DNA of 53,872 nt from CALBGR01 sp964499935. Its GTDB lineage: Bacteria > Patescibacteriota > Saccharimonadia > Saccharimonadales > UBA4665. This document shows positions 42,120 through 52,300 of this stretch, piece after piece. The DNA lies in contig CAZCMS010000003.1 of the NCBI GenBank assembly GCA_964499935.1, forward strand, positions 1 through 53,872, written 5' to 3'. Below the pieces are notes generated by a model. The model ran no database searches, was not told the DNA's origin, and saw only the letters and a program-made list of their open reading frames with translations. Each line of letters starts with the position of its first letter. The first letter of the stretch is position 1. Position numbers and translations under genes: made by a program.

Positions 42120-45100
42120 CTACTCTACAATTACATAGTCAAATGTGTACGTTGTGTTTGGCGGTAATATCTGCTCTGTCTTGAGCTTAAAGGTAGACAG
42201 CGATTTATTTGCGGGGAATATCCGTGCTGCGAGACTTCTGTCGTCTTGACCAGATAGTATAATCTTTGGAGTTTTTGTATATGGTCGATTGAACGTTACC
42301 GTAGCGAGATCTCCAGCCGTAATTGTACCAGAGCCAGTAGTAAGCGTAATTGTACCAGCAGTATCATTGCCATCTAGCGTAACTACTGCCCCTGTTCCTG
42401 CAGCTGCTTCAGGCTGTGAATCTGCTATACCGCCTGATGTTACCAGGTGACCGCCCAAGACAATATCACCCTTGAATTCTGCCCTATTTGTAACGACTAG
42501 TTTTTCTATTGTTGCCTCTCCAGAGATGTTTAGTGTGCCAAACGTTCCGCTTTCTGCTTGCAGATGGTTGCCATCAACAGGGTTATAGTACATTAAGTGT
42601 ACGAACACTTCGATAGAGCCTACACCTGATCCATCGTACGACTCCATGGCGGTACCCACGACCATCCCAGCAGTGGTCGCTTTCTTACCTACGCCCGGAA
42701 TACTAGAGATGGTAATCTTATCTCCTACTGCTATGGCGCCACTCTCAGTAGTGACCTTTGTTGGCACGCGACCAGTTAAAGCAATAGGGTAGCCGTTAGG
42801 AACATCATGGGTTCCCAGTGTCTGACTAGGGGCAGTAGAAACTATACCCATAAGTGCGCCCTTGTTGGCAACAGTGGCACGACTTACGCTTGTCACAGAT
42901 GTTCCAGCAGCCATAACAAGCTCTGCCGGCTCTAGTGCATCACTTGAGTTATAAGCCTCAGCAAGGTCTGATGTATTAGGCTGACAACTACCGCTCGTGA
43001 GAATACCGCCTGTGAACGTAAATGCGCCAAGCGCCTGTTGCCCACTTCCACAACTAAGGCTAAGTCCAGAGCTTCCGTTTACCTTGTAGCCTGTGGCATT
43101 TATATTGCCTCCAACATTCAATTTGCTACCACCATCCGATGTGGTAGTACCCACGAGCACAGAATTTCCATTTCGATCGACACGTAGCAGTGGGTTATTG
43201 CCATTTGCATCACTGAAATCAATAACTCCGCCTGTCTTAAATGTAATGTTATTGCTAGTATCAAACCTCAGTTTTTCAGTATTATTCATGATCACTCGTA
43301 AATCATAGCTATCGGTTGTACCCAGTGTAGCAACTTGTCCAAAACTATTTCCATTTCGAGTGAAGGAAGGGACGCCACCACCCTGTATAAGATCGACCCA
43401 GGCGTTACCGTTTTCTGACACCTTAAACTTCCCTGTTAATTCATCGAAGTAAATACGTCCTGTTGCTACGCTACCTCCACCAAGCGTGGCACCAACAGAC
43501 AATCCTGGCGCAGCACTTGCACCAATCTGTATACCGCCATTACTTGTTGAGCCACTTCCTGTAAAGTTACCTCCAATATCTAGACGTACTTGAGGTGCAG
43601 AGCCAACTTTGAGACCTACACCGACGCGCCCTAGCGTATCACTACTTGTGTCCACGGTAAGCGAATTAATATAGCGCGAAGCATCACCAGTATTCTGGGT
43701 TCGAACCGATAGCTTCTCGGTTGAGTTACCGGAATTTGAAAGTATCTTTACATCTCCCGCATTTGAGATGTTGATTCGACTACTATTGTTTGTAATGATA
43801 TCGAGTGCAGAATTTGAGCTTAATCCGAGTACGGGGTTCGCAATCACGGCGTCGTAGCTTGTCGCTATTCTTGTAGTCGCTGTTCCGGGATTTGTCGTAT
43901 AAACATTACCTCCGTTATTGAAGCCTGTGCCACCACCGCCAGATCCGCTACAACTCTGGAACACGATATTTGCGCCATCATAGCCCACACAGTTCCCTGT
44001 TTGCCCTGTCACGCTTAGCGACTGCACCACACCAGATGCATTCGTGAACAATATACCCATTGCACTACCTACTGTCACAGTGCTATTTGGTACGATATTA
44101 ACATTTTGTAATGTACCGTTATTTGTTAGTCGCGTTACTTCATTGGTTTGTAATGATCCCTCGACAATATTAAGATTGGCAACACCTGCACCACTATTTG
44201 TAACCCTGAGTGTTGAGTCACCCGCATCTAGAATATTTAAATCGAAGCCTGACCCGGTCTTCTGTATCTCGCTGCCACCTACAAGCATATTTCCATTCTT
44301 AAGCACTGTCAGTGCATTAGAGCGATTACCTGCATCCGTGCCATTACCTACAACAAAGAGCGGATCACCAGCAGTCCAACCAGAAGCGTTACCTTGGATA
44401 AGATTGTAGCGACCTACTACTGTACTTGCAAAGGCTTGAGCGGTTGCGTTAAATCCGAGTGCTGTGCTGTAGTGGCCACTTGCAGTTGTGCCATAGCCAA
44501 GCGCTGTACTATACATACCACTCGCTGTAGTATCTCCGCCCATTGCCACACTGTATGCACCAACATTCGTATCATTCCATTGTGTTCCTGTGACATCTCC
44601 CGCACGAAACGCTGCCTTGTTCGTATCAAAGAACATTCGAGTACCTGCGCCTGTTACAGTGATGCCGTTACCGCCACCGAAGGTTCCTTGAACGAGCATG
44701 CTACCTCCATTTACATGTAATTTTGCTGCTGGGCTGGTTTCTCCGATACCTACATTACCGTTGGCGAGAATTGTCATTTTAACTGAATTGTTTGTCTCAA
44801 AATTAAGTGCATAATTATCGTTTGTACCAATTACCATATCTTCGCCAAATAAATTGCCTTTATGGAGAATGTCTCCAGCCGTAGCGCCTGAGTCTTCATC
44901 ATCCGCGCACTCCCAACCAGCCAATGCACCACCATACTTTAGGAGTTGCCCAGAGTTACATGTAGTAGTGAGACCTACACCTTGTCCTGCGGTAGTTATG
45001 AGACCACCGTTACCCTGCAACCTGACAGAAACTTTAGGGTTACTGCCGTCGGTATTGTCTACTGTTATGGAGTCATTTGTGTTACTAACCGAACTAATGC

Positions 45101-47957
45101 CAACGCCGTCTCCGCCTGTGTCAGCGCCACACATCAATATACCACTACCATCAACTGTTAATTTGCCGTTGTTACCAAACCCAGAGCAATTCATTCCGCT
45201 CAGCACAATGTTCCCTGAATTTTTGCTAAGAGTGAGATTGCCTGTGCCTGCGCTAGCAAGTGTTAGTCCACGATTCCCGGAAGATGCAGCTGAGACAGTG
45301 AAATCGCCAGAGCCACTACCCTGAATACTTGTACCACTTACTGTGGTTCCATTGACGGTGCCTGCAAGATAGAGATTCTTAAATTTAATTGCACTTGAAC
45401 CAAGATCACGAGTATTGTCAGCGCTAGCAATAAGATCTTGGTTGAGGCTTGTTGGGCTCGTGAGATTAGATAATGTCGTATTGGCACCTGCGGGACCTGC
45501 ACCTGTATCATCAGCACACGAAACTCTACCGTTGACATCGACAGTAAGCTTACCGCCGTTTGCGTTGCCACTACAATTTAGTCCGGTGAATACCAGTCGG
45601 CCCGTACCACTAGCAGTCAGCGTGAGGTCGGTGTTGTTAGCGGATTGTAATGTGAGCGCACCGAGACCCTTGATCGACTTACTAGCTGCAACCTCAATGT
45701 CATCGTTGAATGTTTTTACACCAGCAAATGTCTGAGCAGCAGTGCTAACAAGACCAGCGTAACTTGCATCGGCAGTCTGAAGACTAAGAGTACTTCCAGA
45801 GATAAGACCACCGTTAGTATATTTAGTGCCAGTTGTGAGGATGGAGCCGAGGGTGGTGACGCCTACACCATCGCCTTCGCCTTCTTCATCATCCGCGCAC
45901 TCCCAACCAGCCAATGCACCACCATACTTTAGGAGTTGCCCAGAGTTACATGTAGTAGTGAGACCTACACCTTGTCCTGCGGTAGTTATGAGACCACCGT
46001 TACCCTGCAACCTGACAGAAACTTTAGGGTTACTGCCGTCGGTATTGTCTACTGTTATGGAGTCATTTGTGTTACTAACCGAACTAATGCCAACGCCGTC
46101 TCCGCCTGTGTCAGCGCCACACATCAATATACCACTACCATCAACTGTTAATTTGCCGTTGTTACCAAACCCAGAGCAATTCATTCCGCTCAGCACAATG
46201 TTCCCTGAATTTTTGCTAAGAGTGAGATTGCCTGTGCCTGCGCTAGCAAGTGTTAGTCCACGATTCCCGGAAGATGCAGCTGAGACAGTGAAATCGCCAG
46301 AGCCACTACCCTGAATACTTGTACCACTTACTGTGGTTCCATTGACGGTGCCTGCAAGATAGAGATTCTTAAATTTAATTGCACTTGAACCAAGATCACG
46401 AGTATTGTCAGCGCTAGCAATAAGATCTTGGTTGAGGCTTGTTGGGCTCGTGAGATTAGATAATGTCGTATTGGCACCTGCGGGACCTGCACCTGTATCA
46501 TCAGCACACGAAACTCTACCGTTGACATCGACAGTAAGCTTACCGCCGTTTGCGTTGCCACTACAATTTAGTCCGGTGAATACCAGTCGGCCCGTACCAC
46601 TAGCAGTCAGCGTGAGGTCGGTGTTGTTAGCGGATTGTAATGTGAGCGCACCGAGACCCTTGATCGACTTACTAGCTGCAACCTCAATGTCATCGTTGAA
46701 TGTTTTTACACCAGCAAATGTCTGAGCAGCAGTGCTAACAAGACCAGCGTAACTTGCATCGGCAGTCTGAAGACTAAGAGTACTTCCAGAGATAAGACCA
46801 CCGTTAGTATATTTAGTGCCAGTTGTGAGGATGGAGCCGAGGGTGGTGACGCCTGACGATGGCGCACCAGAACAGCTTCCAAACTCCGGGCCACTTGCCG
46901 TACTAATCAAACAAAGGCCAGTAGTTGAAGCAGCGCCCGTTGACACTAGGTTTGTGCCATTGAAATACACCACTCCGTTTGTTGTAAAACTAGTTGCACC
47001 GGTACCACCGCTGCTGATACCTAGTGCTGAGGCTAGCGTCATGCCAGCAAAATTTGGACTTGAAGTCACAGATATATTCTGTGGCAAACTAAGCTTTACT
47101 GCGCCATTAGCAGCCGAAACGGTTATCTGATTTGCCGTACCACTCAGTGCCGTAACACCGGTATTCGTGATGGTTAGTCCTTGGACATTAATCCCTGGCC
47201 CTGCGTTAAATGTCACGTCACCTCTGGTGCCCTGAATACTCAACACCCCAGCATTGCTCATTACCCCGCCAACCAACTGTAAGCCATTACCCGGATTTGA
47301 TCGACTCGTTTCTGTCAGCTGGTTTCTTAGCTCTTGCAGCTGCATTGTCAGTTGATCAACCGATTGATCATTTGTAATTCCTTGGTACTGCTGCCCATCG
47401 TAATATAAAAATTTATTACTTTCCTTATCAAAATAGATTTGTCCCGCTTCTGCATTTTGAGGTTTGGCAGATGGCGTAACTACAAACCGGTTATTAAGCT
47501 GCAATGCGCCATTAATAGTCACCTGATTTGCGTCCTGAACACTTTTTTCTGATAATTTTGCCAAGTCTTCGCTTGATATATTGCTTACTGGTCTAATAGG
47601 CTCTTCTTTGTCGCGGAAAAAACCACCAAGCGTCAGGCCAGCCGTCATAAGTATTAATACACATACGACTCCGCCTGCAACAATGATACGCTTTTTAGAT
47701 TTTTTCCCAATAAAGTTATTGCCTGTATATGCTTTTCGTTGCCCCTCTTCTGCAACTGGCACATAACTTAATTTTGCCTGTTGGTCTATTCCGTCAAGCG
47801 ACTCTCCCTCGCCAACATCCAGCGCCATTTCAGAACCGTCTTGAATACGGTCCAAGGTCAGTATACCTGGATTGCTACTCTGACTAGAACGAATATCCCT
47901 AGAAGCGTCTTCTAGGACTTCATTCGGTCCGCCACTGTCGAGCCCGTCATTATTCAT
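42120..47957 (-). CDS. Giant membrane-anchored surface fibre with YadA-like head repeats
   Basis: 1945 residues. A cytoplasmic arm (1-90) ending KKSKKR and one helix (91-113) give an N-in, C-out anchor. The exterior is Gly/Ser/Thr/Asn-rich with phage-tail-fibre-like text (ISSGGTGATSFTTNGVVYFN). Residues about 368-693 and 698-1023 are two near-identical copies. Around 1130-1170, SVAMGGDTTASGMYSTALGYG and following repeats match YadA/Hep_Hag head repeats. Near 1666, SDLAEAYNSSDALEPAELVM starts a block like the Peptidase_G2/tail-fibre C-terminal region, and a beta domain ends the protein. An A-rich leader (AAAACAAAAAACA) without a Shine-Dalgarno precedes the ATG. A role in adhesion to a host cell is inference. 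Confidence 0.85.
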   Translation of the reverse strand: MNNDGLDSGGPNEVLEDASRDIRSSQSSNPGILTLDRIQDGSEMALDVGEGESLDGIDQQAKLSYVPVAEEGQRKAYTGNNFIGKKSKKRIIVAGGVVCVLILMTAGLTLGGFFRDKEEPIRPVSNISSEDLAKLSEKSVQDANQVTINGALQLNNRFVVTPSAKPQNAEAGQIYFDKESNKFLYYDGQQYQGITNDQSVDQLTMQLQELRNQLTETSRSNPGNGLQLVGGVMSNAGVLSIQGTRGDVTFNAGPGINVQGLTITNTGVTALSGTANQITVSAANGAVKLSLPQNISVTSSPNFAGMTLASALGISSGGTGATSFTTNGVVYFNGTNLVSTGAASTTGLCLISTASGPEFGSCSGAPSSGVTTLGSILTTGTKYTNGGLISGSTLSLQTADASYAGLVSTAAQTFAGVKTFNDDIEVAASKSIKGLGALTLQSANNTDLTLTASGTGRLVFTGLNCSGNANGGKLTVDVNGRVSCADDTGAGPAGANTTLSNLTSPTSLNQDLIASADNTRDLGSSAIKFKNLYLAGTVNGTTVSGTSIQGSGSGDFTVSAASSGNRGLTLASAGTGNLTLSKNSGNIVLSGMNCSGFGNNGKLTVDGSGILMCGADTGGDGVGISSVSNTNDSITVDNTDGSNPKVSVRLQGNGGLITTAGQGVGLTTTCNSGQLLKYGGALAGWECADDEEGEGDGVGVTTLGSILTTGTKYTNGGLISGSTLSLQTADASYAGLVSTAAQTFAGVKTFNDDIEVAASKSIKGLGALTLQSANNTDLTLTASGTGRLVFTGLNCSGNANGGKLTVDVNGRVSCADDTGAGPAGANTTLSNLTSPTSLNQDLIASADNTRDLGSSAIKFKNLYLAGTVNGTTVSGTSIQGSGSGDFTVSAASSGNRGLTLASAGTGNLTLSKNSGNIVLSGMNCSGFGNNGKLTVDGSGILMCGADTGGDGVGISSVSNTNDSITVDNTDGSNPKVSVRLQGNGGLITTAGQGVGLTTTCNSGQLLKYGGALAGWECADDEDSGATAGDILHKGNLFGEDMVIGTNDNYALNFETNNSVKMTILANGNVGIGETSPAAKLHVNGGSMLVQGTFGGGNGITVTGAGTRMFFDTNKAAFRAGDVTGTQWNDTNVGAYSVAMGGDTTASGMYSTALGYGTTASGHYSTALGFNATAQAFASTVVGRYNLIQGNASGWTAGDPLFVVGNGTDAGNRSNALTVLKNGNMLVGGSEIQKTGSGFDLNILDAGDSTLRVTNSGAGVANLNIVEGSLQTNEVTRLTNNGTLQNVNIVPNSTVTVGSAMGILFTNASGVVQSLSVTGQTGNCVGYDGANIVFQSCSGSGGGGTGFNNGGNVYTTNPGTATTRIATSYDAVIANPVLGLSSNSALDIITNNSSRINISNAGDVKILSNSGNSTEKLSVRTQNTGDASRYINSLTVDTSSDTLGRVGVGLKVGSAPQVRLDIGGNFTGSGSTSNGGIQIGASAAPGLSVGATLGGGSVATGRIYFDELTGKFKVSENGNAWVDLIQGGGVPSFTRNGNSFGQVATLGTTDSYDLRVIMNNTEKLRFDTSNNITFKTGGVIDFSDANGNNPLLRVDRNGNSVLVGTTTSDGGSKLNVGGNINATGYKVNGSSGLSLSCGSGQQALGAFTFTGGILTSGSCQPNTSDLAEAYNSSDALEPAELVMAAGTSVTSVSRATVANKGALMGIVSTAPSQTLGTHDVPNGYPIALTGRVPTKVTTESGAIAVGDKITISSIPGVGKKATTAGMVVGTAMESYDGSGVGSIEVFVHLMYYNPVDGNHLQAESGTFGTLNISGEATIEKLVVTNRAEFKGDIVLGGHLVTSGGIADSQPEAAAGTGAVVTLDGNDTAGTITLTTGSGTITAGDLATVTFNRPYTKTPKIILSGQDDRSLAARIFPANKSLSTFKLKTEQILPPNTTYTFDYVIVE
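44890..46857. repeat. 990-bp tandem duplication within the giant fibre gene
   Basis: Two copies (about 44890-45867 and 45880-46857) with a period of 990 bp (330 codons). All stretches I compared are identical at the nucleotide level, including third positions; only about 12 nt at the junction differ. The frame is kept. It begins near TCTTCATCATCCGCGCACTC and ends near GGAGCCGAGGGTGGTGACG on the plus strand. Confidence 0.93.
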
Positions 47958-47980
47958 TGTTTTTTGTTTTTTGTTTTAGC
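47958..47980 (-). promoter_or_regulatory. A-rich untranslated stretch before the giant fibre ATG
   Basis: On the minus strand the 23 nt before the ATG consist almost only of A and C in CAAAAAA-type repeats, with no G for a Shine-Dalgarno. Such unstructured A-rich leaders can support initiation via ribosomal protein S1; that is inference. Confidence 0.4.
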
Positions 47981-48060
47981 GTTTTTTGTTTTTATTCACG
48001 CATACATTAAAATATAGCCTATTACACTACCAAAAGGCAACTATTTTATTCCTGTAACCT

Positions 48061-48903
48061 CTATAGCAACGTGACCATACCGTATGCTAGCGCTAAACTG
48101 AGTACAAAAATTATTACCGCTGCAAGCAACATACGGATGAGCGATCGAACTATCTTTTTTTCTGCCAAAGGATTACGACCAATTGCAATTAAAGATGCGT
48201 ACCCTGATGACATAATCATAAATGTGGCTAAAAATATCCCGAACAACAGCACTAGGCCACTGATAATGAGTGCATATGGCTTTACTTGCTTGCCAGCCAC
48301 ACTATCGGCTACCTGCAAAAGCTTATTTCGACTCTTGCCACTTGCAGCAAACACTTGGCCACTTGTAATATCGTAATTTCTCACCTCTATTTTCACTGGA
48401 ATTAGCCCTACCTTAACAGGCGAATTATCTGCACCCAAAGTAAATACCTGCGAATTCGATGATTCACTATCTAGTTTATCTTGCGCCACACCAATAATTC
48501 GGCCTGACTTTGTAGCTTTTTCACCGACACCAGTAATTGCATCAACTGTTATAGGATCACCAGAATCTATAGAGCCATTACTGGTACTTACGAGTGTTTC
48601 AACTACGCCTGCGTTTGCAACCACAGTAGTATTGCTCGCTTCATTCGTCTGCCCAAATGACAAATCCCCTTTTTCGACCACAACACCATAAAGATTTGAT
48701 AAATTCTGACGATTTGCTTCTACAACCAAGCTTGCACCCTTATCAAGACTCACGATTGTACCTTTCGCAAGTTTCTTGTGCGTTTTGTATGCCTGAGTTA
48801 CTGTCGCTGCCGAAGTCTGAAGGCCTAACAACGATATAGAAAGCACCCCCATTAATAGGAGTATCGCACTGTTTTTTGCTACGTTTTGCAAACAATTTCT
48901 CAT
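48061..48903 (-). CDS. Secreted/membrane protein sharing a domain with the giant fibre
   Basis: 280 residues. A signal peptide (about 1-33, ending LQTSAA) is followed by an extracellular domain to about 205, then two C-terminal helices (about 207-232 and 253-278). The stretch ISGSIDSGDPITVD-like (seen as NGSIDSGDPITVDAITGVG) and KATKSGRIIGVAQDKLDS line up with SGAIAVGDKITISSIPGVGK and KATTAGMVVGTAMESYDG near the C-terminus of the 1945-residue fibre. It lies directly upstream of the fibre gene on the same strand. It may be a membrane-bound partner of the fibre. No Shine-Dalgarno is seen. Confidence 0.72.
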   Translation of the reverse strand: MRNCLQNVAKNSAILLLMGVLSISLLGLQTSAATVTQAYKTHKKLAKGTIVSLDKGASLVVEANRQNLSNLYGVVVEKGDLSFGQTNEASNTTVVANAGVVETLVSTSNGSIDSGDPITVDAITGVGEKATKSGRIIGVAQDKLDSESSNSQVFTLGADNSPVKVGLIPVKIEVRNYDITSGQVFAASGKSRNKLLQVADSVAGKQVKPYALIISGLVLLFGIFLATFMIMSSGYASLIAIGRNPLAEKKIVRSLIRMLLAAVIIFVLSLALAYGMVTLL

Positions 48904-49335
48904 ACCATCAGAGATATTCGACTTTCATATTGATTATGCTAATTACTCCATTTTACTACAGTTGAACACTACACCTCAATCGAATACTGATGAAAGCGTT
49001 CGATTTATTTAGTATTATTATACTAGCATTATTATACTAGTATAATACAGTCGTAGCATACTATTGCCCTATTATTGTTTTGTACATAAGAAGAGGCTGA
49101 GAATCAAATAACAAGATCCGTAAATCCTATCCCTTCTACGATTCTTGTGGCATGTCGCAAAATATACGTTAAGCCTATACTAGCGCTGCACTCATGCTGC
49201 TTGATATACCAAGCGTCTTTACGTTACGAAAATACAACTCCATCACCTAACAACTCTACGCCCTCAAGCTCTAAAGTCTATTAGCTAACAAGACCAAGAT
49301 CACTCCAAAAAACCAGTGGCAAAGAATAGTCTTTC
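48904..49335. other. 432-nt intergenic region between the surface-protein genes
   Basis: The left part holds AT-rich -10-like repeats (49014-49046). The middle (about 49080-49300) has no frame or known RNA I can support. At the right end, on the minus strand, a short CACT/AGTG hairpin with a T6 run lies about 25 nt after the stop of the large fibre gene and may be a weak terminator. Confidence 0.5.
49014..49046. promoter_or_regulatory. Tandem TATAAT boxes with a 14-nt palindrome
   Basis: Two direct copies of ATTATTATACTAG (49014-49026 and 49028-49040) place two minus-strand TATAAT boxes 14 bp apart. The palindrome TTATACTAGTATAA (49032-49045) adds a plus-strand TATAAT. They lie about 115-130 nt upstream of the 280-residue gene. 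No good -35 accompanies them. Confidence 0.4.
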
Positions 49336-52300
49336 CTAAAACTTGCTCAAATACGTAAGTGTAATGTTACCGACCTGCACTACACCACCACTCTGTGCAC
49401 CAACACGAACTTTGACCGTCATCATGCCATCAGCTGCATATCGTGCATTCGTTAGATTGAAATTATAGGTAGACCACCCACTCACTGGAGTTGCTGCACC
49501 TAGATTCACGTCTGTAACACCGGATGTACCTATAGCACTGATGTCACTTCCTGCATTTGCAGCGCCACTTGTGTAAGTGTTAATAGAGAGCGCATTCGAA
49601 GCTGTCCATGCATCCCAATCAGATGGCACCGGCAAAGTAATGACAATATCGTATTCTTCCCAGCTGCCAGATGCGGTCGTCCACTTATAGTAGTTTTCTC
49701 GACGCGTGCTATCATGACCTGCGGTCATTGTACCTACGCCAGTGCCGTCAAGCACTGCGCCAGCATATTCAGGCGACAATACAATTGAACGAGTTGGGCG
49801 TGCCGTTCCATTATATGAAATACCAGTTGTAGCACTGAGGACTACACCATTAGAGCCATTACCTACTGTTATAGTTCCAGTGAATGTGGCATTCCCTGTG
49901 TTGGATATAGTGAGCCTGGTGGCACCATTAGTCTTAAACTGTAAGTCAAAATTGTCATTAGTACCAAGAGACATGTTGACTCCAAACGAATTTCCGCCCT
50001 GAAGAACATTGCTAGTGATACTACCGCAATTACCTGCTGTAGTACATACTTCGTGGCCATTTTGGCGGAGAGTACCGGAAACATCCACATCGCCAAGAAC
50101 GTTCATAGCCTGACTGTAGCCACCTGGGGAGGTCATGACAGCATCGGCAGCAGTAGCTACAAATAGACCTTTGCTGTAGATTACAGAACTCCAGTAGTTT
50201 GCCGTTGCTGCAGTGCGAGCGGTCCAAGTGATGCCGTCTGGGGAGGTCATAACGCGGTTAGTGCCATCAGCTGATACCGCGACAAAGAGACCGCTACCGT
50301 AGGTGACTTCACTCCAACTATTAGCCTCGGCTGCAGTGCGAGCGGTCCAAGTGATGCCGTCTGGGGAGGTCATAACGCGGTTAGNNNNNNNNNNNNNNNN
50401 NNNNNNNNNNNNNNNNNNNNNNNNNNNNNNNNNNNNNNNNNNNNNNNNNNNNNNNNNNNNNNNNNNNNNNNNNNNNNNNNNNNNAGCCTCGGCTGCAGTG
50501 CGAGCGGTCCAAGTGATGCCGTCTGGGGAGGTCATAACGTGGCTAGTGCCAGAGTTAGCAACCGCCACGAATATGCCGTTGCCGTATGCGATTGAACTCC
50601 AGCCTCCAGCTGGCACAGTACGAGCAGTCCACACACTCGCATCCGCAAAATCACCTGATACTGTTAGTTTGGCGTTGCTGGTTGCACTACCAATGTTGAT
50701 CCTCTGGTTCGTCGTATCTGCATTAAATAGTGTCTGGCTACCTGAATTCTGTATTCTAAATGCACTGGTAGAGTTAGTGCCGTTTCTGAATGTTTGATCG
50801 TTACCTATGAATACTTGGTTGTTACGATTGAGCATTGCCACCGTGTCATTAAGGCGTGCGTCATCGAGCTTACCTGAGGTGATCTTGTCTGCACTAAGGT
50901 TGGTGAGACCTGAGCCGTTGCCAGTGAAAGTGTTGGTACCTATATTGATATTGCCAAAGCCAGGACCAATAGAGCCCACAGTGAGTGCACCTACACCAGT
51001 GAGGCTCGAATATGTACCAGAAAGTCGAGCGGAGGCAAACGTACCACTAGTAATGAGCGTGGCATCCATAGTAACATTTTGAAGCACGCCAGCGTTAGTG
51101 ATACGGGTAGTACCGCCAGTTTGAATGCTACCAGTAAGTGCATTTATGTCTTGTCCAATTATATTGTAGTAAACGCCTGTAGTTTGAGTGCCTGCTGGCA
51201 AGGTTGGAACAAATGGCTGTCCAGAAACCCAAAGTACTGCCGTAGATGTATTGATCAGCGGACTAATTCTCCATGTTTGATACGATGAAGATATCTGCCC
51301 ATACAGTTCAACTACTGTTGAGCTTGTGTCATTTACAGTTGTTACTGCCACAAAATGAGAACCAACTATACTACCAGCAGTATCTGTGACCTGAACGCTC
51401 ACAAATGGCGCTCCGCCCATAGCATTTTGCTGCTTCACTCTAAAATCTACCGTAGCCCTAGAGCCGTACGAGTTACCATCTTGCGTAGCCACTACTGTCG
51501 CAATACTTCGACAATCATTATATTGACCAGTAATCGTACAGGTACCTAGCTTCGTATATTGGTTGGAATAAAGATTTGATGTGCCTGAAGTTACATAGCC
51601 CGCAACGTTAACACCACCACTAACAGTAACGCTATTATTCACTGTTAGCGCGCCACTCATAGTAGTTGCACCAGTAAAGACATTGGCAGTACTGCCACTC
51701 TGTACATACCCACCCGAATTTGCAATACCAGTAATATTCTGGAGTACGCCAGCGTTAGTGATACGAGTAGTGCCACCAGTTTGGATATTTGCTGTTGCGT
51801 TTACGTTAGCACCTGTTACCGTTGATGTGGTTGTAATTGTATTACTCGTAGATATCGTACCAAAGCCTGAACCGATCGAGCCAGTCGTCAATGCACCAAC
51901 GCCTGTAATGCCCGTATAGTTACCCGAAATACGAGCGGAGGCTACAGTGCCAGTAAGATTAGCTGCGTTGAGGTTGGTGAGGCCTGAGCCGTTGCCAGTG
52001 AAGCCTCCAGCAATCACCGTTCCAGAGATATTAATATGACCAGTCTGTGCAACGCCAGGAGTAACAGACTGCAAATCAACAAAACTGCCACTTGCACCAC
52101 AAGACCCCCAAGTTGGCGCACTCGTGCCACCACTGACTAAGCATTGCCCACTGGTGCCTGCACCTGTAAATGCATACGTAGAGCCATTACTATAAGCAAT
52201 AGAGCCTGCTGAACCAACAGCACTCACTCCCGTACCACCTCGTGCAACTGTAAGGGTACCTGTAGTAATAATATCTGCGTTAGCTGCAACATTCTGCAGC

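Noticed and set aside
44854..46725. Plus-strand open frames of 70-160 codons across the giant fibre gene
   Set aside because: They are antisense shadows; they repeat with the same 990-bp period as the real gene and have no ribosome sites or recognisable domains.
49085..49140. GGCTGAGAA-like text resembling the start of a TPP riboswitch
   Set aside because: The second TPP half (ACCC...GAACCTGATC...TAATACCAGCG) is absent, and the downstream gene is not linked to thiamine.
50119..50640. Tandem 123-bp repeats as a CRISPR array
   Set aside because: The units are fully coding, have no unique spacers and lie in frame within a surface protein.
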